A stretch of DNA of 64,000 nt. Source: Bacteroidia bacterium. Its GTDB lineage: Bacteria > Bacteroidota > Bacteroidia > B-17B0 > Aurantibacillaceae. The translations under genes and the position numbers were made by a program. The notes under the pieces are model-generated. The model had not been told where the DNA came from. It ran no database searches and saw only the letters and a list, made by a program, of their open reading frames with translations. The stretch lies in the NCBI GenBank assembly GCA_016787895.1, contig JAEUTN010000014.1, positions 868,001-932,000 on the forward strand, written 5' to 3'. This document shows, in pieces, positions 43,866 through 52,630 of this stretch (the first letter of the stretch is position 1; the number at the start of each line of letters is the position of its first letter).

Positions 43866-45821
43866 TTATTGATCGAGCCTTTTCCAGTTGCGAAGGAGAA
43901 TCTTGATGTCGTTTTCACTCTGGTAATCTTTCGAGTAATTGAGGAATACACGCTTGGTTTGATCCTCTGTTAAATCTTGAAATAAACCATCGGCGGGGGT
44001 AAAAACCGAAGGACGAATTTCAGGCAGATCGAAGCGTTCGCATTTGCCATACCCAACCCATGAATACCAACCAAAAAGCACTTTCAAAGTATTGTTTACA
44101 AAACGCCATTTGTTTTTTTGAAACCAGATAAGTACGGGACTTATGCCAAGAACAAAGGTGCTCATCAGAATATCGAGCAAACGTTTTTTTCTTCTGTTTT
44201 CGGGCCGTCCGAGGTTATTGATATCAATCACGTAAAGATCGCCTGCCGTATCAATGCTGTTGCTGCCAATGATGGATAAACTTTCAGGCGGAGCAATTTT
44301 AAACTCTACACCCCTCGTCACCAGTTTGATCATTTTACCGATGATGTCGCTGGAAGACACGTCTCTGGCGCAAAAGATGATTTCGGTAATGTGGTGGATC
44401 TGTATTGTTTCATCCAGCTGATCGAAATTACCAATGTAATGCCGGTTTTTAATACCGTTGCTTTCATTGCTGATAAAACCCACAAAACCGGTTCTGATTT
44501 TGGTTTTTTCAAGCAGGTCCATCACCCGGTTAAATTCTGCTTCGCTGCCAATGATGGCAATCCTTGTATTGGTTTTGTATGTGCCATGTTTAAATTTTGG
44601 AATATTTAAACGGCCATAGATCCAACGGCTCAACAGGTAAAAACTCAAAGCCATTAAAGAACCAATGAGGATAAGGGCTCTTGAAAATCGGTAGTGCTCG
44701 GGCAGTAAGCCATATCCAATCAAAATAAATGCGGTTCCAACCAATATGCCTCTGAAAATTCGCCTGTATTTTAAGGGACTGTCGTAACCACCGCTGAGGT
44801 AAACAAAAAACATCCAGAGCAGGGTGTACATTGGAAAAAACAAGGCGGTGAGCTGCTCTGAATACAAATTGGGGTAGAGCTTGAAATAGGTTTCATAAAT
44901 GGTTTTGCAGAGGTACATGCCGGCCAGTATGGCTGCAAAATCGATAGCGGGAAAAACCAATTGTTTGAGCACCCTCGACAATATGGCGCTTCCGGCCCTA
45001 AGGGCAATGGCCAGGTAAATTAAAAAATTAAAAAAGCGGGCATTGCTTTGCGTAAAATGTTTACGGGCAAAGATGGCCATGGCTTTGTAAAAAATAATGA
45101 CGTAGTTGACACTGCTTTTTTTTGTGCTTTCTCCTTTGTAATGAATAATGCTGGAATCAGAAAAGTAATAATTTTTGTAGCCCGCTTTGGTTATGCGGTA
45201 AGAGAGGTCGATGTCTTCACCGTACATAAAAAACGTTTCGTCGAGCAAACCCACTTTATCAAGACATTCTTTACGAATGAGCATAAACGCGCCACTCAGC
45301 ACATCCACCTGATGATTGGCATTTTTATCAAGGTAAGTGAGATGGTATTGCCCGAATTTTTTTGATCCCGGAAACAACTTGGCCAGACCGAATATTTTGT
45401 AAAACGCCACGGAAGGCTTAGGCAGACCACGTTTACTTTCCGGTAAAAAATTGCCTTTTCCATCAAGCATTTTAATACCTAATCCTCCCGCCTCAGGATG
45501 CGCTTCCATAAAAGCGATGGACTTACTGAAGGTGTCTTCCTGCACCACCGTGTCAGGATTCAGCAGTAAAACATACTTCCCGGAGGATTGCAGTATGGCC
45601 TGGTTGTTGGCGGCAGAGAAGCCTTTGTTAACCTTATTGGCAATCACTTTTACTTGTGGAAATTTTTCCCTGATCAGGCCTATGGAGCCGTCAACCGAAT
45701 TGTTGTCTACTACAAACACTTCAGCATTAAGCTGACCCAGGGCTTTATACACCGAATACAAACATTGTTCAAGAAAATGTTTGACGTTGTAGTTGACTAT
45801 AATTACCGATAGCTGCAGCAC
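43866..45821 (-). CDS. GT2 glycosyltransferase fused to a degenerate polyprenol sugar-transferase-like region
   Basis: 651 residues. The GTG start at 45821 is preferred because no ATG lies nearby and the GT2 fold begins at once (LQLSVIIVNYNVKHFLEQCL). GT2 motifs: VVDNNSVDGS, LLLNPDTVV (DxD-like) and GEDIDLSYRITKAG (to about residue 235). Then about five transmembrane helices (275-400), a Rossmann-like domain (TRIAIIGSEAEFNRVMDLLE) and a final hydrophobic helix after KKRLLDILMSTFVLG. This second half resembles WbaP/CpsE-type initiating transferases but lacks their KFRSM-type catalytic segment. Likely role: membrane-linked polysaccharide assembly, donor unknown. Confidence 0.75.
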   Translation of the reverse strand: MLQLSVIIVNYNVKHFLEQCLYSVYKALGQLNAEVFVVDNNSVDGSIGLIREKFPQVKVIANKVNKGFSAANNQAILQSSGKYVLLLNPDTVVQEDTFSKSIAFMEAHPEAGGLGIKMLDGKGNFLPESKRGLPKPSVAFYKIFGLAKLFPGSKKFGQYHLTYLDKNANHQVDVLSGAFMLIRKECLDKVGLLDETFFMYGEDIDLSYRITKAGYKNYYFSDSSIIHYKGESTKKSSVNYVIIFYKAMAIFARKHFTQSNARFFNFLIYLAIALRAGSAILSRVLKQLVFPAIDFAAILAGMYLCKTIYETYFKLYPNLYSEQLTALFFPMYTLLWMFFVYLSGGYDSPLKYRRIFRGILVGTAFILIGYGLLPEHYRFSRALILIGSLMALSFYLLSRWIYGRLNIPKFKHGTYKTNTRIAIIGSEAEFNRVMDLLEKTKIRTGFVGFISNESNGIKNRHYIGNFDQLDETIQIHHITEIIFCARDVSSSDIIGKMIKLVTRGVEFKIAPPESLSIIGSNSIDTAGDLYVIDINNLGRPENRRKKRLLDILMSTFVLGISPVLIWFQKNKWRFVNNTLKVLFGWYSWVGYGKCERFDLPEIRPSVFTPADGLFQDLTEDQTKRVFLNYSKDYQSENDIKILLRNWKRLDQ

Positions 45822-45877
45822 TTTATTGAACGTGAACGCGAAGAATTAAGTATGGTGTATTTGAAGATTTCTTTTAT

Positions 45878-45885
45878 TAACTTTG
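45878..45885 (+). promoter_or_regulatory. Putative -7 box TAACTTTG for tRNA-Arg
   Basis: TAACTTTG fits TAnnTTTG, 20 bases before the tRNA. A TTTG at 45860-45863 is upstream but only 14 bases away, closer than the normal spacing. Confidence 0.45.
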
Positions 45886-45905
45886 CCCCTCGTTTTTAAA
45901 CAACC

Positions 45906-45979
45906 GGTCCCATAGCTCAGCTGGATAGAGCACAGGTTTTCTAAACCTGCGGCCCTTGGTTCGAATCCAAGTGGGACTA
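45906..45979 (+). tRNA. tRNA-Arg (anticodon UCU)
   Basis: A complete cloverleaf of 74 bases. The acceptor stem GGTCCCA pairs with TGGGACT (first pair G-U). The D stem is GCTC/GAGC, and the anticodon stem CAGGT/ACCTG holds the loop TTTCTAA, giving anticodon TCT (reads AGA/AGG). The T arm is CTTGG-TTCGAAT-CCAAG. The discriminator is A79; CCA is not encoded. A strong terminator follows 8 bases later. Confidence 0.97.
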
Positions 45980-45987
45980 CAAAATTA

Positions 45988-46011
45988 AAAAGCCTTGATT
46001 TCAAGGCTTTT
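45988..46011. terminator. Bidirectional terminator between tRNA-Arg and the RNase G/E gene
   Basis: A perfect 11-base inverted repeat AAAAGCCTTGA / TCAAGGCTTTT with a 2-base centre (effectively a 9-10 bp stem). A T-run follows on the forward strand and the A-run gives one on the reverse. It can end tRNA transcription forwards and the ribonuclease gene in reverse (43 bases after its stop). Confidence 0.85.
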
Positions 46012-46053
46012 GCTGTTTTATGAAAGGCGTGAAGCATATTCTGATGGGGAACG

Positions 46054-47610
46054 CTAAACCACGATTTCGTCCATGTCTTTATTAAAGAACTTGTACTCCA
46101 TAATCCCCATGCTGGATACCGGCTGTATTTTAACCCATTGTTTGAATTCAAAATACCACTTCCATTGCAGGCTTCTGAACAATCCCCCTTTTTTGATATA
46201 AGCCTCAATGTATGGGTGAAGGTTGAGGCTGATGTTTTTCTGATTTTGATCCTTTAGAATATACCTAAGGGTATTGTCAATTTGGTCGACAAACAAAATG
46301 CTCGGCTGCACCTTACCTGTTCCTCCACAACCCGGGCAGGTTTCGAGTACTTCTACGTTTACTTCGGGGCGTAAGCGTTGACGAGTAATTTGAATCAGGC
46401 CGAATTTACTTGGAGGCAAAATGTTGTGTTTAGCCCTGTCCCTCTTCATTTCCTCTTTCAGTTTGTCGAACAGCAATTTGCGGTTTTCGGCATGGTGCAT
46501 GTCGATAAAATCCACCACAATAATACCGCCCATGTCTCTCAAACGAAGCTGTCGGGCTACCTCTGCGGCGGCCTCTAAATTCACATCAAGAGCATTTTGT
46601 TCCTGACTGTTCTCACTTTTGGCCCGGTTGCCGCTGTTCACATCAAACACGTGCAGCGCCTCAGTGTGTTCAACAACCAGGTAAGCGCCACTTTTCATAT
46701 GAACGGTTTTTCCGAAAAGTCCTTTGATTTGCTTCTCAACCCCGAAGGCGTCAAAAATAGGCACCTTGCCGGTGTGTAACTTCAAAATGTCGGCCTTATC
46801 AGGAGAAATGGTTTTAATGTAGGTCTTCAGGTCTTCGTATACCTCGGCGTCGTTCACATGAATGGCGTTAAAGCTGGCATTCAGAAAATCACGCAAAATA
46901 ACATTGGTCCGGTCGGCCTCACCCAGTACCTTGGCAGGGGGTTGAGCCGTTTTAAGGGTTGTAAAACACTCATCCCAACGGCGAACCAATTCGTTTAAAT
47001 CGTTTTCAAGGTCGGAAACCGATTTGTTTTCAGCCACGGTTCTCACAATCACTCCGAAATTTTTGGGTTTGATGGAATGCATGAGGTCCTTAAGCCTGTT
47101 TTTTTCCTCTATGTTCCTGATTTTTGAGGACACAGAAATTTTATCGGAAAAAGGAATAAGTACCAGGTAACGACCGGCTAAACTGATTTCTGTGGTAATC
47201 CGGGGGCCTTTGGCGCTAATGGGTTCTTTGGCAATTTGCACCAGAATGTTTTGCCCTGACTTAACCAGCTCATTGATTTTCCCGTCTTTTTTGATTTCGG
47301 GAGCATTTTTGAAATACATCAGGTTACTCACGCTTTGTTTTCCGCTTTTGACGTTTTCAACAAACTTCATAAGGGAGAGGGCTTGTGGCCCGAGGTCGAG
47401 GTAATGCAGAAAGGCGTCTTTTTCATAGCCCACATCCACGAACGCGGCGTTGAGCCCTGTCATCACTTTTTTTGACCTACCGAAATAAATGTCGCCTACC
47501 GAAAATTTGGAATTGTTTTTCTCACGATGCAGTTCTACCAAACGTTTGTCGTTCAGTAAAGCAATCACCACTTCGTTAGGCGTGGAATTAATAATTAATT
47601 CTTGATTCAC
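46054..47610 (-). CDS. Ribonuclease E/G family protein
   Basis: An endoribonuclease of 518 residues (RNase G-length, no E-type C-terminal scaffold) for rRNA maturation and mRNA decay. An S1 domain occupies about residues 36-110 (FSVGDIYFGRSKKVM). Catalytic Asp residues lie in HVFDVNSGNRAK (about 323) and GGIIVVDFIDM (about 366), and the zinc-link is CPGCGGTG (about 425). The start codon is GTG at 47610 (NQELIINSTPNEVVIALL), the typical opening in this phylum. It sits downstream of HU, a TPR protein and the COX24-like protein on the same strand, a conserved-looking Bacteroidota cluster. A bidirectional hairpin follows. Confidence 0.93.
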   Translation of the reverse strand: MNQELIINSTPNEVVIALLNDKRLVELHREKNNSKFSVGDIYFGRSKKVMTGLNAAFVDVGYEKDAFLHYLDLGPQALSLMKFVENVKSGKQSVSNLMYFKNAPEIKKDGKINELVKSGQNILVQIAKEPISAKGPRITTEISLAGRYLVLIPFSDKISVSSKIRNIEEKNRLKDLMHSIKPKNFGVIVRTVAENKSVSDLENDLNELVRRWDECFTTLKTAQPPAKVLGEADRTNVILRDFLNASFNAIHVNDAEVYEDLKTYIKTISPDKADILKLHTGKVPIFDAFGVEKQIKGLFGKTVHMKSGAYLVVEHTEALHVFDVNSGNRAKSENSQEQNALDVNLEAAAEVARQLRLRDMGGIIVVDFIDMHHAENRKLLFDKLKEEMKRDRAKHNILPPSKFGLIQITRQRLRPEVNVEVLETCPGCGGTGKVQPSILFVDQIDNTLRYILKDQNQKNISLNLHPYIEAYIKKGGLFRSLQWKWYFEFKQWVKIQPVSSMGIMEYKFFNKDMDEIVV

Positions 47611-47780
47611 GCACTTAGTATTTTAATCAGTTCAGGGCAGCCCGCATGTGAATACGATGGTGTACAACGCAACACATAAGCAATTCACCTCTGAAAGGAT
47701 GGGTTAATAACTTGAGAAATGAAAAAACAGACGACAGAAACTTCTGAATAGTATCAGAATGTCTGTGCCGCTGAATTCAA

Positions 47781-47870
47781 TTATTTCTTCTTATGACGAT
47801 TTTTTCTCAAACGTTTTTTGCGTTTGTGAGTGGCCATTTTATGTCTCTTTCTTTTCTTACCGCTTGGCAT
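47781..47870 (-). CDS. 29-residue AURKAIP1/COX24-domain basic protein (mS38-like)
   Basis: A very small gene missed by length cut-offs. The translation begins MPSGKKRKRHKMATHKRKKR and ends NRHKKK; 20 of 29 residues are Lys, Arg or His. It matches the tiny AURKAIP1/COX24-domain proteins of Bacteroidota, related to the mitochondrial small-subunit ribosomal protein mS38. Ribosome association is therefore likely by family, not shown here. It lies 17 bases downstream of the TPR gene stop and upstream of the RNase G/E gene, all on one strand. Confidence 0.85.
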   Translation of the reverse strand: MPSGKKRKRHKMATHKRKKRLRKNRHKKK

Positions 47871-47887
47871 AATCTTTCTTTTTTTGG

Positions 47888-48718
47888 TTAATTACTATTT
47901 CTTAATTGCTCTATGTATTTCCCGATCTCCAGTTTTACCATGGGATCGTTTGTTTTTGATTGATAGTTCTCCAGCATTTTCAGGCTTTTTTCGGGTTGAC
48001 CAAGTTTTTCGTAAGCATCGGCCAGATGAAGGTAAACTTCAATGGCGCTACTGTCGATTTGGAGTACCTTATTAAATCGACGGACCGCTTTGTCCAACTG
48101 TCCGCTTTTTACCGAAAACAAAGCAAAGGTCATTTGCAGTTTTACGTTGTTGCTGTCTTTTTGTTCTAAGGATCTCAGCAGGCTGATTCCCTGCATAGGG
48201 TCCTCACTTCCTTCAACCATGCATGCGGCCAGCATTATCTTTGCGTCTGTATTTGAGCTGTCCTTCTTCAAACTGTTCTCAAAACAAGCAGCAGCCCTTT
48301 GGTACAACAGGGGTAGTTCCGTTTCGTCCTTTATAAAAGGAATGGCGTAATAATAACGGTTACCGGCTTTATACCAGGCAAAAGCGCTGTCGGTTTTTTC
48401 AGCTGCACTTTCGGTGAAGTATGCCGCCAGATCAGGGCGTTTTAACTTATCCCAAAAAGCCACAAGACTATCCGTCTGGTTTTTGGTGTTGAGTTCCTTG
48501 TAATTTTTTCTAAGCTCTGTTGTCAGGTTATTGAGAGCCAGGTTGAGATAAACCTCTAAAGCCTGCTTATTGCTTCGCGCAATGGGTTTTGCAACAGCAG
48601 CATTACCGGACTCAGCATCTGAAGCAGCGTTCGTTTTCTGACGTGGAGAAATAAATAAAAGAACGAATAGGACAAGGGCGCCTGAAATCAGAATCCATCT
48701 GGTTTTTTTAGCGCTCAT
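47888..48718 (-). CDS. TPR-repeat membrane-anchored protein
   Basis: 276 residues. An N-terminal anchor (about 8-23, ILISGALVLFVLLFIS) is followed by an Ala/Asn-rich linker and at least three to four TPR units (about 110-270), e.g. AFAWYKAGNRYYYA, AIEVYLHLADAYEKLGQPEK. It likely acts as an extracytoplasmic scaffold, partner unknown. It lies between HU (5-base gap) and the COX24-like protein; the order HU - TPR - ribonuclease recurs in the phylum as far as I recall, but the functional link is unexplained. Confidence 0.8.
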   Translation of the reverse strand: MSAKKTRWILISGALVLFVLLFISPRQKTNAASDAESGNAAVAKPIARSNKQALEVYLNLALNNLTTELRKNYKELNTKNQTDSLVAFWDKLKRPDLAAYFTESAAEKTDSAFAWYKAGNRYYYAIPFIKDETELPLLYQRAAACFENSLKKDSSNTDAKIMLAACMVEGSEDPMQGISLLRSLEQKDSNNVKLQMTFALFSVKSGQLDKAVRRFNKVLQIDSSAIEVYLHLADAYEKLGQPEKSLKMLENYQSKTNDPMVKLEIGKYIEQLRNSN

Positions 48719-48723
48719 AAGTA

Positions 48724-49038
48724 TTAATCTTCTGTTTTAGGAAGCGGTTCAGCACTTTTTACATTGCGTTTTACACGCTCAGCGAAAGTTTTAGCCGCTT
48801 TAAAAGCAGGGATATAATGCTCAGGAATCACTACAGTTGTATTCTTTGAAATATTACGACCTATTTTTTCAGCACGCTTTTTCACTAAAAACGTTCCGAA
48901 CCCCCTTAGGTACACATTCTTACCCTCTACCATGGAGTTGCGAATCGTTTTCATAAAGGCCTCAACGGTTGCCTGAACAGCCATTTTTTCTATGCCTGTC
49001 TTTTCTGATATTTCATTTACAATATCTGCTTTGGTCAT
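48724..49038 (-). CDS. HU/IHF-family DNA-binding protein
   Basis: 104 residues. The N-terminus MTKADIVNEISEKTGIEKMA and the DNA-contacting arm (VYLRGFGTFLVKKRAEKIGR-NISKNTTVVIPEHYIPAF) are diagnostic. The family normally has Asn-Pro at the arm tip; here the arm reads TTVVIPEHYIP, the IHF-like form seen in Bacteroidota. A basic tail follows (RVKRNVKSAEPLPKTED). It bends DNA in the nucleoid as a dimer. A TATCTTTG box lies 47 bases upstream, so this gene probably heads the HU-TPR-COX24-ribonuclease run. Confidence 0.93.
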   Translation of the reverse strand: MTKADIVNEISEKTGIEKMAVQATVEAFMKTIRNSMVEGKNVYLRGFGTFLVKKRAEKIGRNISKNTTVVIPEHYIPAFKAAKTFAERVKRNVKSAEPLPKTED

Positions 49039-49084
49039 TTTACAAATTGTTTAAAATCAATTAATTGTAATTTAAAACGGGCAG

Positions 49085-49092
49085 CAAAGATA
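49085..49092 (-). promoter_or_regulatory. Putative -7 box TATCTTTG for the HU operon
   Basis: TATCTTTG on the reverse strand fits TAnnTTTG, 47 bases before the HU ATG. TTTG elements lie 13 bases further upstream, somewhat too close for a standard -33. Confidence 0.45.
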
Positions 49093-49184
49093 CTATTTAT
49101 ATCAACAAATGAAAATTTTTTTTGGAAACTCATGTGGCTTAACAATCAAACACTTAAGAGCTAACAGGGACAGGTTTAAACACC

Positions 49185-49219
49185 AAAACCCGGTGAAAAT
49201 GTTAAAAACCCGGGTTTTT
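49185..49219. promoter_or_regulatory. Palindrome upstream of mutY
   Basis: Contains a perfect 16-base palindrome AAAAACCCGGGTTTTT (49204-49219), 36 bases before the mutY ATG. An overlapping 9-bp stem AAAACCCGG (49185-49193) / CCGGGTTTT (49210-49218) is an alternative fold with a T-run. It could be an operator, an attenuator-like hairpin, or a terminator; the sequence does not decide. Confidence 0.35.
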
Positions 49220-49255
49220 GAAGAAAAATGAGGGAATAAACACCATATTGCAGCA

Positions 49256-50350
49256 ATGAGAGAGAAAATAGCCGGGTCATCGGGCTTAAACAGCTGGTTT
49301 GCAGAGAAGCTGATCGCCTGGTACAAGCTTAACAAAAGGGACCTGCCCTGGAGGGAAGAGAAGGACCCCTATAAAATTTGGCTATCGGAAATAATACTGC
49401 AGCAAACCCAGGTGAAACAAGGCTTGGGGTATTACCAGCGGTTTATTAAACGCTTTCCCAATGTGAAACAACTCGCTGAGGCCTCAGAAAACGAAGTATT
49501 AAAAATGTGGGAGGGATTAGGCTATTATTCCAGGGCCAGAAACCTGCATGCCAGCGCTAAAACCGTAGCAACAAGGTTTAAGGGCAAATTTCCGGAACAG
49601 CATCAACAAATCCTTGAACTGAAAGGAATAGGCGATTATACTGCTGCGGCTATCGCCAGTTTTGCCTTTGATTTACCCCATGCTGTGGTTGACGGAAATG
49701 TTTACAGGGTATTGAGTCGTGTATTTGGGATCAAAACACCCATTGATTCAGGTGCAGGAAAAAAAATGTTTCAGGAGCTGGCCTCTGCCTTGTTGCCTAA
49801 AAAACAGGAGGCCATCTACAACCAGGCTATCATGGAGTTTGGCGCTCAGTATTGTAAACCCGGAACACCGGATTGTGAGAACTGCATCTTTTCTCAACGA
49901 TGTTTGGCTTTTGCCACTTCAAACGTTGTATCCCTGCCAGTAAAGGCAAAAAAAACCAATGTCAGGCCCCGCTTCTTTAATTACCTTGTGTTTATCGATG
50001 CCAAAAAAAACCTTCCTATCCTCAAACGCAATGAAAAAGACATCTGGCAGGGTTTGTATCAATTCCCGCTTCTTGAAAGTGAATCGCGATTGACAAAGGC
50101 CGAACTGATTAAAACCGCTGAGAAACAGTTCAAAACTAAAGGACTGAAAAAAGCCTTGTTGCTTAGCTCAGGAGAATACAAACACCTGCTTAGTCATCAA
50201 ACTATTTATGCCGTGTTTTACGTGTTTTATCCCATCCGGCCTCATCTTCCAACCGCAAAAAGCAGCAGCGTGAAAAATCTCAGAAATCATGCTTTCCCAA
50301 AACTCCTGCTCAATTTCATGAAGGATTGTGAATTAACAGAAATAGTTTAA
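49256..50350 (+). CDS. mutY: A/G-specific adenine glycosylase
   Basis: Removes adenine mispaired with 8-oxoguanine. The 364-residue chain keeps Glu45 (WLSEIILQQTQV), the helix-hairpin-helix LKGIGDYTAAAIASFAF with catalytic Asp146 (AVVDGNVYRV), and the 4Fe-4S loop Cys200-X6-Cys207-X2-Cys210-X5-Cys216. The C-terminal ~130 residues form the Nudix-like 8-oxoG recognition domain. It diverges from HU, with which it is commonly paired in Bacteroidota. A palindrome lies just upstream. Confidence 0.97.
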   Translation: MREKIAGSSGLNSWFAEKLIAWYKLNKRDLPWREEKDPYKIWLSEIILQQTQVKQGLGYYQRFIKRFPNVKQLAEASENEVLKMWEGLGYYSRARNLHASAKTVATRFKGKFPEQHQQILELKGIGDYTAAAIASFAFDLPHAVVDGNVYRVLSRVFGIKTPIDSGAGKKMFQELASALLPKKQEAIYNQAIMEFGAQYCKPGTPDCENCIFSQRCLAFATSNVVSLPVKAKKTNVRPRFFNYLVFIDAKKNLPILKRNEKDIWQGLYQFPLLESESRLTKAELIKTAEKQFKTKGLKKALLLSSGEYKHLLSHQTIYAVFYVFYPIRPHLPTAKSSSVKNLRNHAFPKLLLNFMKDCELTEIV

Positions 50351-50369
50351 TTTTGATTAAAAATCGACT

Positions 50370-50927
50370 ATGCAAAAAGTAATTGGTATTGTTTTGACCA
50401 TTCTCGCATTGGGTTTTAATTCTAAGGCCCAGATTTACACCGCTAAACAAGGCAGCACTCTCATTACTTTCTTTTCAAGCGCCCCACTCGAGGACATTGA
50501 GGCTCAAAACAAAGGAGCAGTGATTATTTTCAAAACCACTACCAATGACATTCAGATAAGGGTTAGTATTCAAAACTTCAAGTTCAAAAATGCCTTGATG
50601 GAAGAGCATTTTAACGAGAACTACATGGAAAGCACCAAATTTCCAAACGCAGAATTCAAAGGAAAAATTAACGAGCCCATCGATCACAGCAAGGATGGGG
50701 AATACAAGGTAACAATTACCGGAGTAATGGATATCCATGGCGTGAAAAAAGAAATCACCCTCAACGGCACCCTCACTAAGGTTGGTAATGAATACAAAAT
50801 TCAAAGTAAGTTTCAGGTAAAAGTAAGTGATTACGATATAAAGGTGCCTTCGATGTACGTTAAGAATATTGCTGAAGTGGTAGATGTCAGCATCAGTTCC
50901 ACATTGGAAGCCTTCCAAAAAAAATAA
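50370..50927 (+). CDS. YceI family periplasmic protein
   Basis: 185 residues with signal peptide MQKVIGIVLTILALGFNSKA. YceI landmarks are the opening KQGSTLITFFSSAPLEDIEA, FNENYMESTKFPNAEFKGKI and DIHGVKKEITLNGTL. These are secreted lipocalin-like beta-barrels that bind isoprenoid or similar lipids in studied relatives. It follows mutY by 19 bases and precedes DUF5777 by 10, suggesting one transcript; no common function is evident. Confidence 0.88.
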   Translation: MQKVIGIVLTILALGFNSKAQIYTAKQGSTLITFFSSAPLEDIEAQNKGAVIIFKTTTNDIQIRVSIQNFKFKNALMEEHFNENYMESTKFPNAEFKGKINEPIDHSKDGEYKVTITGVMDIHGVKKEITLNGTLTKVGNEYKIQSKFQVKVSDYDIKVPSMYVKNIAEVVDVSISSTLEAFQKK

Positions 50928-50937
50928 GCAAACGCCT

Positions 50938-51888
50938 ATGAGGTCTGTTACCGGATTTAAAACGCTTATCGGTCTGTTGTTGATTTCACTCTCCTTCAGC
51001 GCCCAGGAAGAGGATTTATTAAGTTTGATTGCTGAAACCGATCAGGGACCAAAAAAGGTGTATGCCACCTTTAAAACCATGCGTATAGCCAATGCTCAAA
51101 CCATTGAAACGGTAAAAAAGAAACATTTGGATTTCAGAATCCTGCACCGTTTTGGAAACATTTACGACGCAACGGTACCCAACCCGATTAACAACACCTT
51201 TCAAACCTTTTTTGGTTTTGATCAGGTAACCGATATACGGTTCAGTTTTGATTATGGCATCACCGATAAACTCTGTGTAGGCATAGGAAGAAGCAAACTT
51301 AACAAGCTGTTTGATGGTAACCTGAAGTGGCGGCTGCTCGAACAAACCAGTGATTTTAAAATTCCGGTCTCCATCGCTGTTTTCGAAAGCGTTGGTTATT
51401 CTTTTGCCCCTACCAATGAACTATATGCGGGGGTACAAAAAGATTTTGAAACGGATGAACGTCACCGCTTCAGTTATTGTACACAACTGATAATCGCCAG
51501 CAAAATCACGGATTGGTTATCGCTGGAACTCTTGCCCACCTATATGTACCGTAATTTTATAAAGGAAAGTTATAACAGTAACTCAGGTGAAGCCGATGTG
51601 AACGGGTTTTTTTCACTGGGATTTGGCGGCAGGCTTAAACTCAGCAAACGCTTCAGCATCATCGGGGATTATTTTTTCAATTTCGCGCCGTATTACCATA
51701 ACAACCCCTCGGTAAGCCTGCCCCTGGCGCTGGGATTTGAAATTGAAACAGGAGGACATGTGTTTAGCCTTTTGTTCACCAATGCTTCCGGAATCATCGA
51801 AAACAATTACCTCCCGTACACAACGGATACCTGGTCAGACGGACAAGTGAAGTTCGGGTTTTGTATTTCGAGAACATTTTCTCTTTAG
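50938..51888 (+). CDS. DUF5777 beta-barrel protein
   Basis: 316 residues from the ATG at 50938, which gives a signal peptide (MRSVTGFKTLIGLLLISLSFSAQ); an earlier in-frame start at 50884 would lie inside the YceI gene. The body is rich in alternating aromatic beta strands (DIRFSFDYGITDKLCVGIGR; FSIIGDYFFNFAPYY) and ends in ISRTFSL, as outer-membrane barrels do. The pattern matches DUF5777. YceI and DUF5777 genes occur side by side in several Bacteroidota, suggesting a joint envelope role. Confidence 0.75.
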   Translation: MRSVTGFKTLIGLLLISLSFSAQEEDLLSLIAETDQGPKKVYATFKTMRIANAQTIETVKKKHLDFRILHRFGNIYDATVPNPINNTFQTFFGFDQVTDIRFSFDYGITDKLCVGIGRSKLNKLFDGNLKWRLLEQTSDFKIPVSIAVFESVGYSFAPTNELYAGVQKDFETDERHRFSYCTQLIIASKITDWLSLELLPTYMYRNFIKESYNSNSGEADVNGFFSLGFGGRLKLSKRFSIIGDYFFNFAPYYHNNPSVSLPLALGFEIETGGHVFSLLFTNASGIIENNYLPYTTDTWSDGQVKFGFCISRTFSL

Positions 51889-51889
51889 T

Positions 51890-52627
51890 GTGAACACCGT
51901 ACCCCACGCGCATATTTTCAGCGATCATCTGCTTCCGTCGTCCGGCCTGCAGGCCATACCGCTTCAACACAGCAACGAACCCATTTGGATTTCTGCATAC
52001 CTGCTCACCGGCCTGGTCATTCTTACCACCGTGAAAAAGTATTCTGTACAGGATGTACTCAGAACCTTACAGTTTGGCTTTAGTTTTCAAACCCAAAGAA
52101 AGTTTGAAAGAAAGGAGATAGGAAGAGCAGAGCTGTTTCCCCAATTGCTCAATCTTTTTTTTGTACTCAATCTTTCATTTCTGGCTTATTCGGTCAACCA
52201 AAGATTTTCAATACTTCTTCAAAACACTGCATTTACTGAACAGGTGCTTTTTTTTACTTGTATGATTCTGCTTATACTGGCCTATAAAGCCTTTATGAAC
52301 GCATTCTTAAAAAGCATCTCATCCAAAGGAAAATTTATTCAGGAATACCAGCTTGTTTCAGGAAGTATCAACCGTATTTCAGGCTTGTTGTTGTTCCCCT
52401 TGTTACTATTATTGGGTTTTTCGGAAATCAATGCAAATTTTCTCCTGATAGCGTCGCTTGTGCTGGTTGGCCTTATGCTACTGATCAAATGGGTAAAAGG
52501 CCTGCTCCTCGGTATAAGCGAAGACGGGTTAGGAATATTGCAAATTTTAACGTACTTTTGCGCTTTAGAAATTTTACCTCAACTCGTATTGGTAAAGTAC
52601 ACAATTGAAACTTTTAAAGCAGGGTAA
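51890..52627 (+). CDS. DUF4271 membrane protein
   Basis: 245 residues beginning at GTG 51890, one base after the preceding TAG. About seven hydrophobic segments (WISAYLLTGLVILTTV, LLNLFFVLNLSFLAYSV, VLFFTCMILLILAYKAF, LLLFPLLLLLGFSEI) and the ending IKWVKGLLLGISEDGLGILQ-ILTYFCALEILPQLVLVKYT match DUF4271. The family is usually encoded directly before hemD in Bacteroidota, as it is here (3-base gap). Function unknown. Confidence 0.8.
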   Translation: MNTVPHAHIFSDHLLPSSGLQAIPLQHSNEPIWISAYLLTGLVILTTVKKYSVQDVLRTLQFGFSFQTQRKFERKEIGRAELFPQLLNLFFVLNLSFLAYSVNQRFSILLQNTAFTEQVLFFTCMILLILAYKAFMNAFLKSISSKGKFIQEYQLVSGSINRISGLLLFPLLLLLGFSEINANFLLIASLVLVGLMLLIKWVKGLLLGISEDGLGILQILTYFCALEILPQLVLVKYTIETFKAG

Positions 52628-52630
52628 TTG

